In this document: positions 1 to 5,895 of the stretch, in pieces
Layout of the letters: each line of letters begins with the position of its first letter
Position numbering within the stretch: the first letter of the stretch is position 1
NCBI GenBank assembly: GCA_034408745.1
Contig: JAWXCM010000047.1
Location: 1 to 11,081 of the forward strand
Reading direction: 5' to 3'
DNA: 11,081 bases
Source of the DNA: JAWXCM01 sp034408745
GTDB lineage: Bacteria > Acidobacteriota > Terriglobia > Bryobacterales > Bryobacteraceae
Program-made: the position numbers and the translations under genes
Notes under the pieces: generated by a model
What the model saw: the letters and a program-made list of their open reading frames with translations, nothing else
Told to the model about the DNA's origin: nothing
The model's database searches: none

Positions 1-185
1 ATATTGCGTATGGCGTTCTGAGCTCGCATTACGGGGTTGTCGGCGAGGCGCTGATTGGGGCGCTCCGGCAGGAGCTTGCGGGATATTTCAGCCCCGAGGT
101 GGAGCAGGCCTGGGTGGCGCTTTACGAACTGGTCGGCAAGGTAATGCGGGGCGAAGAGATTCCCCCGGTTGCTATCCCGGAATGA
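1..185 (+). CDS. Globin (single-domain, hemin-receptor/flavohemoglobin type), C-terminal fragment
   Basis: The frame is open from the window edge (first full codon at 3) to a TGA at 183-185, giving 60 visible residues. They match the end of bacterial single-domain or flavohemoglobin-type globins: a YGV..HY.VVGEAL segment (the F-G region and start of helix G), then an amphipathic stretch with PEV..AW...Y..L typical of helix H. In this family the heme-binding proximal His sits three residues before the YGV tyrosine. Here that codon is cut by the edge, and its two visible bases (AT) are compatible with CAT. The protein ends about 15 residues after helix H, so there is no C-terminal reductase domain and it is not a full flavohemoglobin. 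Likely roles are oxygen or nitric-oxide binding or redox sensing in the cytoplasm. An N-terminal fusion partner cannot be excluded because most of the gene lies outside the window. Confidence 0.8.
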   Translation, partial: IAYGVLSSHYGVVGEALIGALRQELAGYFSPEVEQAWVALYELVGKVMRGEEIPPVAIPE

Positions 186-197
186 TATAGTTCCGGG
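176..197. terminator. Inverted repeat across the globin stop codon
   Basis: CCCGGAA (176-182) pairs perfectly with TTCCGGG (191-197) around an 8-base loop that contains the globin TGA. It lies where a terminator would be expected for the globin transcript, facing the convergent lipoprotein gene. There is no T-run on either side, so it is not a classical intrinsic terminator. It could instead be an mRNA 3'-end stabiliser or a chance palindrome. Confidence 0.35.
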
Positions 198-200
198 CAT

Positions 201-338
201 ATGAAAAAGCTTCTGGTCGCCCTTTGCGGGAATGCGGGGCGGAATATCCTTTTTGGCCCGGGGCTGGTATCGAGAGACCTCGGCGTACAGCGGAGTTTCC
301 GGCTGCCGCTGAACAAAGTGTGCTGCAGACAGGTTTGA
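201..338 (+). CDS. Possible small ORF, 45 residues, unrecognised
   Basis: An ATG at 201 opens a 45-codon frame ending with TGA at 336-338, in the gap between the globin and the convergent lipoprotein gene. The peptide starts MKKLLVAL, which resembles a signal peptide, but no long hydrophobic core follows. The rest is basic and ends with two adjacent cysteines near the C-terminus. There is no clear Shine-Dalgarno sequence before the ATG, and the globin hairpin lies immediately upstream. I do not recognise it. It may be a chance ORF or a decayed gene remnant, and is listed because it is the only content of this 165-base gap. Confidence 0.15.
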   Translation: MKKLLVALCGNAGRNILFGPGLVSRDLGVQRSFRLPLNKVCCRQV

Positions 339-350
339 TACGCGACTTAC

Positions 351-1073
351 TTATGTAGTCGGCTTGGTGGCGGCGGGCCAACCGCCCCCGGGTGGAGGGG
401 CCGATGCGGGCGGGGCCGCTGAGGCCTCGAGGCGAATCGGCTCGTCGAGCTGGAAGGCCAGGACCGTTTCGGCTGGGATCTTCAGCTCCTTGTTCTGCGT
501 TAGCACCTGGGCCAGCGCACCGGCGGCCGCTCCGGCGAGTCCGCCGATCACGGCACCTTTGCCGCCGCCTGCCGCGGCTCCGATCAGGGTTCCCAGCGCG
601 GCGCCGGTTCCGACCGTCTGCGCGGTACGCTTGTTCGCGCCGAGCCCGGTGTTTCGCTCCACCTCTTCGCTGACAACCAGATAGGTGGCGCCCTGCACGG
701 TTACCGATCGCATTCCGAGCGCGACGGAACTGCCGCGAATCCCTTTGCCCTGCTTCGTTTCCATCAGGACCAGCTCCACGGGAGCGCCTCGCGGCAACAG
801 CATCGCGCCGTCGAGCGCCACCACGTCGGTGGCAATCTGGGCCGAATACGTCTTGCCGCTGGTGCTGGTGGAGGTGATGACCTCATTGGTTCGCACTTCT
901 ACCTTTGTGCCGGCCGGAATCTCATTCGGCGCCGACGCGTTCACGCGAATCTCCGCGGGTTTGGGAGCGGGGGTGGGGGGCGTGGACACCACAGGTGGGC
1001 GGTTGGAGGCACACCCCGCCAACAACACTGCCAGTGTCAAAACCGACGTTACTATAGCCGAACGATCTTGCAT
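351..1073 (-). CDS. Glycine-zipper envelope lipoprotein
   Basis: 240 residues from ATG 1073. A longer frame runs upstream to 1172, but the start at 1073 puts a signal sequence with the lipobox L18-A-G-C21 at the N-terminus, so this start is chosen. Alanine at +2 predicts outer-membrane sorting. Residues 22-45 form a Pro/Thr-rich linker. Residues 52-66 (IPAGT..EVRTNEVI) and 199-213 (IPAET..FQLDEPI) are copies of the same short beta motif, and 92-103 is a weaker relative. Between them, residues about 154-188 are a Gly/Ala-rich segment with small residues at regular spacing, like glycine-zipper domains that insert into or pack on membranes. The C-terminal 25 residues are Pro/Gly/Ala-rich and probably disordered. 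It is last in the minus-strand run, 7 bases after the epimerase stop, so co-transcription is likely. The precise function is unknown; a structural or barrier role at the outer membrane is my inference. Confidence 0.8.
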   Translation of the reverse strand: MQDRSAIVTSVLTLAVLLAGCASNRPPVVSTPPTPAPKPAEIRVNASAPNEIPAGTKVEVRTNEVITSTSTSGKTYSAQIATDVVALDGAMLLPRGAPVELVLMETKQGKGIRGSSVALGMRSVTVQGATYLVVSEEVERNTGLGANKRTAQTVGTGAALGTLIGAAAGGGKGAVIGGLAGAAAGALAQVLTQNKELKIPAETVLAFQLDEPIRLEASAAPPASAPPPGGGWPAATKPTT

Positions 1074-1080
1074 AAAGTCT

Positions 1081-2130
1081 CTACTGATCAAACCCTTCCG
1101 CCCGAATCCAGAAGCTACCTTCCCATTTTCCCCTGGGCGCGACGGTTTGCAAATCGGGGTACTTGCCCGCATGGTTCAGATTGAAGGCATTCGTAGGGCC
1201 ACTCATGGGCTCGAAGCAAATGAAGTCACGTCCCGCCGGCGCGTACACCACCGCGACGGGGTACTCCTTTCCATACAACACCGAGATGCGCTGTTTTGTT
1301 CCGGTGACGGAAAATTCGCTGCGGCCGCTTTCACCGCGGATGAGGCCGCTGAACACGTCGTCGAGGGCCACTCCCTGCAGTTTCAGATTGTCCGCGTAGC
1401 CATTTGGCTTCGTTTCGCCGGTGGGGATCAGCTCCTTTGAGAGCAGCACCTGTTCTTTGGCGGGCAGACGGACGGTCCACTGATCCCGTGGCGCGTCGCT
1501 GATTTTGAAGTAGGGGTGGAAGCCGACCGACACGGGCATCGGCACCGTGGCGTGGTTTTCGAGCACGGTCTTTACTTCCAGCACGCCCGCTTCCAGACGA
1601 TACGTCATGGAAATGGTGTGGGCGAACGGGAACTGCGCCATGTAATCGGGGTAGCGCCAGAACTCGAGGCGGCTGGTGACCTCAGCGCCCGACGCGTCGG
1701 CCTTTACGTCGACCACTTCCCATTCCGAGGCGAACGAGAGCAGTCCGTGAATCGGCTTGTTGTTTCCGTCGGCGCGGATGTTCTTCAAGCCGCGGTCGAG
1801 CGCGTAGTGTTTGCCGTTGGCCCAGAAGCCATCCTCGTCGAGGCGGTTTGCCCAGGGCGCCAGGAAGGGGACGGCAGCCAGCCCTGGCTTCGCCTTGAAA
1901 TCGGCGAGGGTGGCGAATGGGAAATGCAGAATATTCTTCCCGTTGACCAGCATCTCGAAAGCATTGTTGCCGATGGACGGCACAATGGTGACCGCCGTCT
2001 TTCGAGCGGTGTCGGCGAGGCGCACCACGGGGATTCCGTCTCGCTGGGTTCGTTCAGCAGTGTAGGTAGCGTTGGCAGTGGGCATGAGCAGAAAAGCGGT
2101 GGCAGCGACAGTGGCGACAAACGCGGTCAT
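1081..2130 (-). CDS. galM: Aldose 1-epimerase (mutarotase) family, with signal peptide
   Basis: 349 residues, normal length for the GalM fold. The family interconverts alpha and beta anomers of aldoses. Substrate and catalytic residues are recognisable: N95-R in the NRLDEDGFW motif, H128 in PIHGL, the catalytic acid H205 in GFHPYF, D258 in the LDDVF segment, and the likely catalytic base E307 in FICFEP. The N-terminal 21 residues form a hydrophobic signal sequence ending A-N-A before TYTAE, so this copy is probably periplasmic, whereas textbook GalM is cytoplasmic. It starts 5 bases after the stop of the Cys-rich protein gene and ends 7 bases before the lipoprotein start, indicating one operon. 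No strong ribosome-binding site is visible, consistent with translational coupling. Sugar specificity cannot be read from sequence; hexose-6-phosphate epimerases belong to the same fold but would not be expected to be exported. Confidence 0.88.
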   Translation of the reverse strand: MTAFVATVAATAFLLMPTANATYTAERTQRDGIPVVRLADTARKTAVTIVPSIGNNAFEMLVNGKNILHFPFATLADFKAKPGLAAVPFLAPWANRLDEDGFWANGKHYALDRGLKNIRADGNNKPIHGLLSFASEWEVVDVKADASGAEVTSRLEFWRYPDYMAQFPFAHTISMTYRLEAGVLEVKTVLENHATVPMPVSVGFHPYFKISDAPRDQWTVRLPAKEQVLLSKELIPTGETKPNGYADNLKLQGVALDDVFSGLIRGESGRSEFSVTGTKQRISVLYGKEYPVAVVYAPAGRDFICFEPMSGPTNAFNLNHAGKYPDLQTVAPRGKWEGSFWIRAEGFDQ

Positions 2131-2135
2131 TTGAT

Positions 2136-2549
2136 TCAGACTGTATCAGGGTCTCGCAGTTCGAGTTCGGTATCCTCGCGGCAGCACCAGCAGAGGCCCG
2201 GCGAGTAGGTTCGAATCGCGCAGACGTCACACCAGTAGGTGACGCGCCTGCGTTTGCCGTCCTTGTACGCCCAGAGCGCTGCCAGATGGATCGGATTGAT
2301 TTCGATTGCATCGGCATTCTTCTCACCGATGGCTTCGAAGTCCGAGCCGGCGAGCCGTTTGTCGTTGAGCACGAGCGTGGTTTCTTCGTCGCCGGTCGCG
2401 ATGACGAACGCGCCGTCGGTGGTCTGAAGCGCTGGCCGGCCGGCGGGGTCCTTTGTCAGTTTCCCGCGCACCACCGCCTTAGCGTCGAAGGTGAAGGCCA
2501 CGGGCGCGCCACAGAGCAACAGTGAGAACACACGTCTGCTCAGATCCAT
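2136..2549 (-). CDS. Small exported protein with Cys cluster, unknown function
   Basis: 137 residues from ATG 2549. The open frame extends much further upstream but only antisense to lutA, so the start followed by a signal sequence is chosen. Residues 4-8 (SRRVF) before a hydrophobic stretch ending near residue 23 look like a twin-arginine (Tat) signal, suggesting folding or metal loading before export; a Sec signal is the alternative. Residues about 28-85 look like a small beta-rich domain (VVRGKL..., TLVLNDKRLAGSDFEAIG). The C-terminal third holds C107-x-x-C110 and C120-x-C122-C123, plausible ligands for zinc or another metal, and the protein ends in an acidic tail. First gene of the three-gene minus-strand run, divergent from lutA across 75 bases. 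I do not recognise a named family; similar proteins seem to occur in Acidobacteriota, from memory only. Confidence 0.7.
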   Translation of the reverse strand: MDLSRRVFSLLLCGAPVAFTFDAKAVVRGKLTKDPAGRPALQTTDGAFVIATGDEETTLVLNDKRLAGSDFEAIGEKNADAIEINPIHLAALWAYKDGKRRRVTYWCDVCAIRTYSPGLCWCCREDTELELRDPDTV

Positions 2550-2605
2550 AGTTAATTCACGCCCATAGAACTTATGGATGCGTTCGGGTGCCGGAAGTTG
2601 CAGCC

Positions 2606-2614
2606 TGATAGAAT
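2606..2614 (+). promoter_or_regulatory. Candidate extended -10 promoter for lutABC
   Basis: TGATAGAAT reads as TG-N plus a hexamer matching TATAAT at five of six positions. It lies in the 75-base divergent gap (2550-2624) between lutA and the minus-strand operon. No good -35 is seen at 16-19 bases, as is allowed for extended -10 promoters. Transcription would start about 2621, leaving only a few bases before the lutA ATG at 2625. Apart from this I see no clear operator palindrome in the gap. Confidence 0.3.
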
Positions 2615-2624
2615 CGGTGTTTCC

Positions 2625-3338
2625 ATGCCAGCACAGGTAGCGCTGTTCGTAACCTGCATCGTGGACCAGTTGTTTCCCGATGTCGGTATGGCTATGGCCT
2701 CGGTGCTTGAACGCGCCGGCTGCAGCCTGATATTTCCACCAGACCAGACGTGTTGCGGTCAGCCGGCTTTTAACAGCGGCTATCGCGAGGAGGCGGGGAA
2801 GGTGGCTCGACACTTCCTGAATGTCTTCAAGGACGCCGAGCACATCGTGATTCCGTCGGGTTCGTGCACGGCGATGGTCTCCCATCACTTCCACGATCTG
2901 TTTCCCGACGATCCGGAAGTGCACCGGCTGGCGCATCGTACCTGGGAGTTCTCGCAGTACCTGACTGAGGTGCTGAAGGTGGAAGACGTGGGCGCGAAGA
3001 TGGACGGCGTGGTGACGTACCACGACAGTTGCCACGCGCTGCGCGAGTTGAAGATCAAGGACGGTCCCAGGCGGCTGCTCTCTCATGTTCGGGGTCTGGA
3101 GCTGCGTGAGATGGACGTAGCGGAGGAGTGCTGCGGATTCGGCGGCACGTTCTCCATCAAGTTCCCCGAGATATCAGGCGGCATGGCTCGCACGAAGATC
3201 GATTCGATTCTGCGGACTGGCGCCAGCGCGGTGGTGTCGATCGATTCCAGTTGTCTGATGCAGCTGGACGGTGCGTTGCGCAGGGGCAAACACCCGGTTC
3301 GCGCGATGCATCTGGCGGAGGTTCTGGCATGCCAATGA
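2625..3338 (+). CDS. lutA: L-lactate oxidation iron-sulfur protein LutA (CCG-domain)
   Basis: 237 residues from ATG 2625, the usual LutA length. An in-frame ATG at 2574 would add 17 residues with no family character. Two cysteine-rich CCG domains are visible: C11, C43-C44-G45, C81 and C136, C169-C170-G171, C210. These domains bind the cubane or substrate-cofactor unit in heterodisulfide-reductase-like and glycolate/lactate oxidation proteins. In both copies the final CxxC of the general motif is reduced to a single Cys, as I remember for LutA. With LutB and LutC it forms the cytoplasmic complex that oxidises L-lactate to pyruvate (B. subtilis lutABC, E. coli ykgEFG). First gene of the operon, overlapping lutB. 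A weak GGTG lies 5 bases before the ATG. Confidence 0.93.
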   Translation: MPAQVALFVTCIVDQLFPDVGMAMASVLERAGCSLIFPPDQTCCGQPAFNSGYREEAGKVARHFLNVFKDAEHIVIPSGSCTAMVSHHFHDLFPDDPEVHRLAHRTWEFSQYLTEVLKVEDVGAKMDGVVTYHDSCHALRELKIKDGPRRLLSHVRGLELREMDVAEECCGFGGTFSIKFPEISGGMARTKIDSILRTGASAVVSIDSSCLMQLDGALRRGKHPVRAMHLAEVLACQ

Positions 3339-4732
3339 CGTCGGCCGGGATGCAGAAGACGCTCGCGAATCCTGAGTTACAGCTTGCGGTCTACACGGCG
3401 ACGGGCCGGCTGATGGACAAGCGCAAGGCGGCCGTCGACAGCGAACTGCTGCCGGAGTATCAGGAGCTGCGGACGCATGCGAACGCGCTGAAGCAGCACA
3501 CGGTCGACAACCTCGACTGGTACCTGGAAGAGTTTGAGCGCAATGTGGAAGCGCACGGCGGCAAGGTGATCTGGTGCGAGACCGGAGCCGAGGTTGCCAA
3601 CTTTGTGCTCGAACTGGCGAAGAAGCGCGACCTGAAGCTGATTGTGAAGTCGAAGTCGATGACGACGGAGGAAATCGATTTCAACGAGCATGTGGAGCAG
3701 CACGGGCTGGAGGCTGTGGAGACCGATCTGGGCGAGTACATTCTCCAGCTGGCCGCGCAGAAGCCGTATCACATTGTCGCTCCCGCGCTTCACATGACGC
3801 GGTATGAAGTGGCGGACGTGTTCACCGCGAAGCTGGGTGTCGAGCGTGAGACGGTGCCAGAAAAGCAGACGATGATTGCGCGCCGTGTGCTGCGTGAGAA
3901 GTTCCTGGCGGCGGACATCGGCATCACGGGTGCGAACTTCCTGATTGCCGATTCCGGGGCGATCGTGCTGGTGGAGAATGAGGGCAACGCGCGGCTCAGC
4001 TCCAGCGCGCCGAAGATCCACATTGCGGTGGCGGGGATTGAGAAGCTGATTCCGCGAGCGCAGGACCTGGGCGTGTTTCTCCGGCTGCTGGGACGCAGCG
4101 CTACCGGGCAACACCTCACTTCGTACACTTCGTTTCTGGCGGGGCCGCGTCGTGCGGGCGAGGCTGACGGGCCGGAAGAATTCTACGTGGTGCTGCTGGA
4201 TAACGGGCGCACGAAGCTGCTCGACAAGCCGGAGCGGCGGCAATCGCTGTTCTGCATTCGCTGCGGCGCGTGTTTGAATCACTGCCCGGTGTACCGCAAG
4301 ATCGGCGGTCACAATTATCCCTGGATTTACTCGGGGCCGATTGGCGCGATCATCACGCCGCAGTTCCACGGCACGGCGAAGGACCCGTGGCTTCCATTTG
4401 CGTCGAGCCTGTGCGGGGCGTGTGGCGAAGTGTGCCCGGTGAAGATCGACATCCCGAAGCTGCTGCTGGATCTGCGGTCCGATGTGGTGGAGTCGAGGGG
4501 CAACACGGTGGAGCGCCTGGCTTTTAGAATGTGGGCTGCGGTGATGGCGAATCCGGCGCTGTATCGCACGGCGGGCGACTTCGCGTCGATGACGGGGACC
4601 AGTGAAAGGAAGTGGAAGGACTCGTCTTCCATGCTCGCGGTGGGCCCGGTGAAGGCCTGGCTGAGCCAGCGCGATCTGCCGGGTCCGGCGCCGAAGACAT
4701 TTCGTCAACTGTGGAAGGAGCGCGCGAAATGA
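3329..4732 (+). CDS. lutB: L-lactate oxidation iron-sulfur protein LutB
   Basis: 467 residues from ATG 3329. GGAGG at 3317-3321 is 7 bases from this ATG. The next in-frame ATG at 3335 would give a classic ATGA overlap with the lutA stop but sits 13 bases from the ribosome site, so 3329 is preferred. The N-terminal two thirds form the LUD domain, with the conserved segment around residues 199-222 (ITGANFLIADSGAIV then ENEGNARL). The C-terminal part carries a ferredoxin-like pair of 4Fe-4S sites: C309-C312-C315-C319-P and C362-C365-C369-P. LutB is the electron-transfer subunit of the lactate oxidation complex. The order lutA-lutB-lutC with overlapping genes is the standard operon. All cluster cysteines are present and there is no sign of damage. 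Confidence 0.95.
   Translation: MPMTSAGMQKTLANPELQLAVYTATGRLMDKRKAAVDSELLPEYQELRTHANALKQHTVDNLDWYLEEFERNVEAHGGKVIWCETGAEVANFVLELAKKRDLKLIVKSKSMTTEEIDFNEHVEQHGLEAVETDLGEYILQLAAQKPYHIVAPALHMTRYEVADVFTAKLGVERETVPEKQTMIARRVLREKFLAADIGITGANFLIADSGAIVLVENEGNARLSSSAPKIHIAVAGIEKLIPRAQDLGVFLRLLGRSATGQHLTSYTSFLAGPRRAGEADGPEEFYVVLLDNGRTKLLDKPERRQSLFCIRCGACLNHCPVYRKIGGHNYPWIYSGPIGAIITPQFHGTAKDPWLPFASSLCGACGEVCPVKIDIPKLLLDLRSDVVESRGNTVERLAFRMWAAVMANPALYRTAGDFASMTGTSERKWKDSSSMLAVGPVKAWLSQRDLPGPAPKTFRQLWKERAK
4713..4720 (+). promoter_or_regulatory. Ribosome-binding site of lutC inside lutB
   Basis: GGAAGGAG lies 8 bases before the ATG at 4729, inside the last codons of lutB. It fixes the lutC start against the longer open frame that begins at 4612, and supports translation coupled through the ATGA overlap. 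Confidence 0.6.
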
Positions 4733-5298
4733 GCGCTGCCAGACAAGCAATTTTGGGCCGAGTGCGTTCGGCGCTGAAGCGCGCTCCAGGCGCGCCGCCG
4801 CCACCACCGCCGCCGGTTCGGTTGCACGCATTCCCCACGTCGCTGGAGGAGCGCATTGAGCAGTTCTCGACGGCGCTGGGCAAGCTGAACGGCGTGACGA
4901 AGGTTGTCAGTTCCGAATCGGAAGCGCAGTTGTACATCGACGGCGTGGTGGCGGGCCGGACGTTCTGCACCGCGGCTTCGACGCGGGATGAGATTGTGCG
5001 GGCCGATGTGGGCGTGAGTGGAGTGGACTACGGGCTGGCGGACACGGGCACTCTGGTGACGTTGTCGGCGAGCGATCCGCGGCTGGTCTCACTGCTGCCG
5101 CCGACCCACATTGCGGTGCTGGATGCGAGCCGGCTGCTGAGCACGCTCGACGAATTGCTGCAGCTTTTGCCGCAACCTGCCCTGCAGACCGCGTCTATGG
5201 TTTTGATCACTGGTCCGAGCCGTACCGCCGATATTGAACAAATCCTGGTGCGTGGCGTACACGGTCCCGGTGAATTGCACGTCGTAATGATTCGGTAA
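4729..5298 (+). CDS. lutC: L-lactate oxidation protein LutC (LUD domain)
   Basis: 189 residues, from an ATG that overlaps the lutB stop as ATGA. The LUD-domain hallmarks are present: V96-SGVDYGLADTGT, a segment aligning with ITGANFLIADSG in LutB, and near the C-terminus ITGPSRTADIEQ at 160-171 followed by GVHGPGELHV at 176-185. LutC is the small partner of LutA and LutB in L-lactate oxidation and has no cluster-binding cysteines of its own, as here. The N-terminus has a basic amphipathic helix, then an unusual run of seven prolines (P23-P29). The gene stops 6 bases before the beta-barrel gene at 5305. No lactate permease or LutR-like regulator is in the window. Confidence 0.93.
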   Translation: MSAARQAILGRVRSALKRAPGAPPPPPPPVRLHAFPTSLEERIEQFSTALGKLNGVTKVVSSESEAQLYIDGVVAGRTFCTAASTRDEIVRADVGVSGVDYGLADTGTLVTLSASDPRLVSLLPPTHIAVLDASRLLSTLDELLQLLPQPALQTASMVLITGPSRTADIEQILVRGVHGPGELHVVMIR

Positions 5299-5304
5299 CC
5301 GAGA

Positions 5305-5883
5305 ATGAATAAACTAAGACTGTCCTGCGGCGCCTTCCTCCTGCTCGCCGCATCGGCTACGGCCGTAAATGCGCAGGTGGCCGAGTTCGGAGTAGCTGGT
5401 GGCATTACCAGGCTCACCAACGCCGACCTCTCTTCAGGCTACACTCTCGACGATGGCTGGAACGTGATTTTCCGGCTGACTGTGAATAACGACACGTACA
5501 TGGGCCACGAGTTCGGGTATGCGTATAACCGCACGAAACTGCTGTTGTCGGGCGCGAGCCAGGGCGGCATGGCGGCGCATCAGGGGTTCTACAACTACCT
5601 GCTGTACGGTGCGCGCGAGGGCAAGCGTGTGCGCCCGTTCGTCACAGGTGGCGGCCACTTTACCAATTTCGTCCCGCCTGGGGCGTCGGCAACGCAGGGT
5701 GGCGGGTCGACGAAATTCGGCGTCAATTACGGCGGGGGCGTGAAGGTAAAGCTGACAGACAAGTACCTGTTCCGTGTCGATTACCGCCAGAATCTGCAGG
5801 GCAAGCCGTTTGGCGACAGCCTGCCCGTCAGTGGATGGCTGAAGTTGAATCAGATCTCAGCCGGAATTTCGTTCACCCTTTAG
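5305..5883 (+). CDS. Small outer-membrane beta-barrel protein, downstream of lutC
   Basis: 192 residues. The N-terminal 23 residues form a Sec signal peptide ending V-N-A before QVAEF. The mature part alternates polar and hydrophobic residues in short segments separated by turns (FGVAGGITRL, NVIFRLTVN, MGHEFGYAYN, GGGVKVKLTDKYLFRVDYRQN), and the C-terminus is W-L-K-L-N-Q-I-S-A-G-I-S-F-T-L, typical of an 8-stranded OmpA/opacity-like barrel. The final aromatic of the insertion signal is at -3 rather than last. It begins 6 bases after the lutC stop with only a weak ribosome site, so it is probably co-transcribed with lutABC. Its role is unknown; a barrel linked to lactate use or merely a passenger are both possible. 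It converges on and overlaps the next gene by 4 bases. Confidence 0.78.
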   Translation: MNKLRLSCGAFLLLAASATAVNAQVAEFGVAGGITRLTNADLSSGYTLDDGWNVIFRLTVNNDTYMGHEFGYAYNRTKLLLSGASQGGMAAHQGFYNYLLYGAREGKRVRPFVTGGGHFTNFVPPGASATQGGGSTKFGVNYGGGVKVKLTDKYLFRVDYRQNLQGKPFGDSLPVSGWLKLNQISAGISFTL

Positions 5884-5895
5884 AACGAAATGCCG
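5863..5895. terminator. Bidirectional hairpin shared by two convergent genes
   Basis: ATTTCGTTC (5866-5874) pairs with GAACGAAAT (5883-5891) around the 8-base loop ACCCTTTA. After one A-G mismatch the stem extends with GG/CC and one more C-G pair at 5862/5895, just outside the left limit given. Both stop codons (TAG 5881-5883 plus strand; TAA 5882-5880 minus strand) lie in the loop or stem base. The position suits a bidirectional terminator or 3'-end stabiliser, though neither side has a T-run. Part of the symmetry arises because both proteins end in G-I-S-F, encoded similarly on opposite strands. Confidence 0.5.

Noticed and set aside
288..311. CAGCGG/CCGCTG inverted repeat as terminator for the lipoprotein gene
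   Set aside because: Six pairs with a 12-base loop and no T-run in either direction; too weak in GC-rich DNA.
685..1440. Plus-strand frame of 251 codons opposite the lipoprotein and epimerase genes
   Set aside because: Spans two well-supported minus-strand genes and shows no recognisable features.
2599..2732. 12-base direct repeat TGCAGCCTGATA at 2599-2610 and 2721-2732
   Set aside because: A few chance 12-mer repeats are expected in 11 kb, and the second copy lies in well-conserved lutA coding sequence.
2136..3086. 316-codon minus-strand frame taken as one long gene
   Set aside because: The upstream 179 codons lie antisense to lutA and lack protein-like features. The signal-bearing start at 2549 is far more plausible.
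3377..4831. Long minus-strand open frame of 484 codons opposite lutB and lutC
   Set aside because: Arg/His/Leu-rich translation typical of an antisense shadow in high-GC DNA. The plus strand encodes intact LutB with all cluster cysteines.
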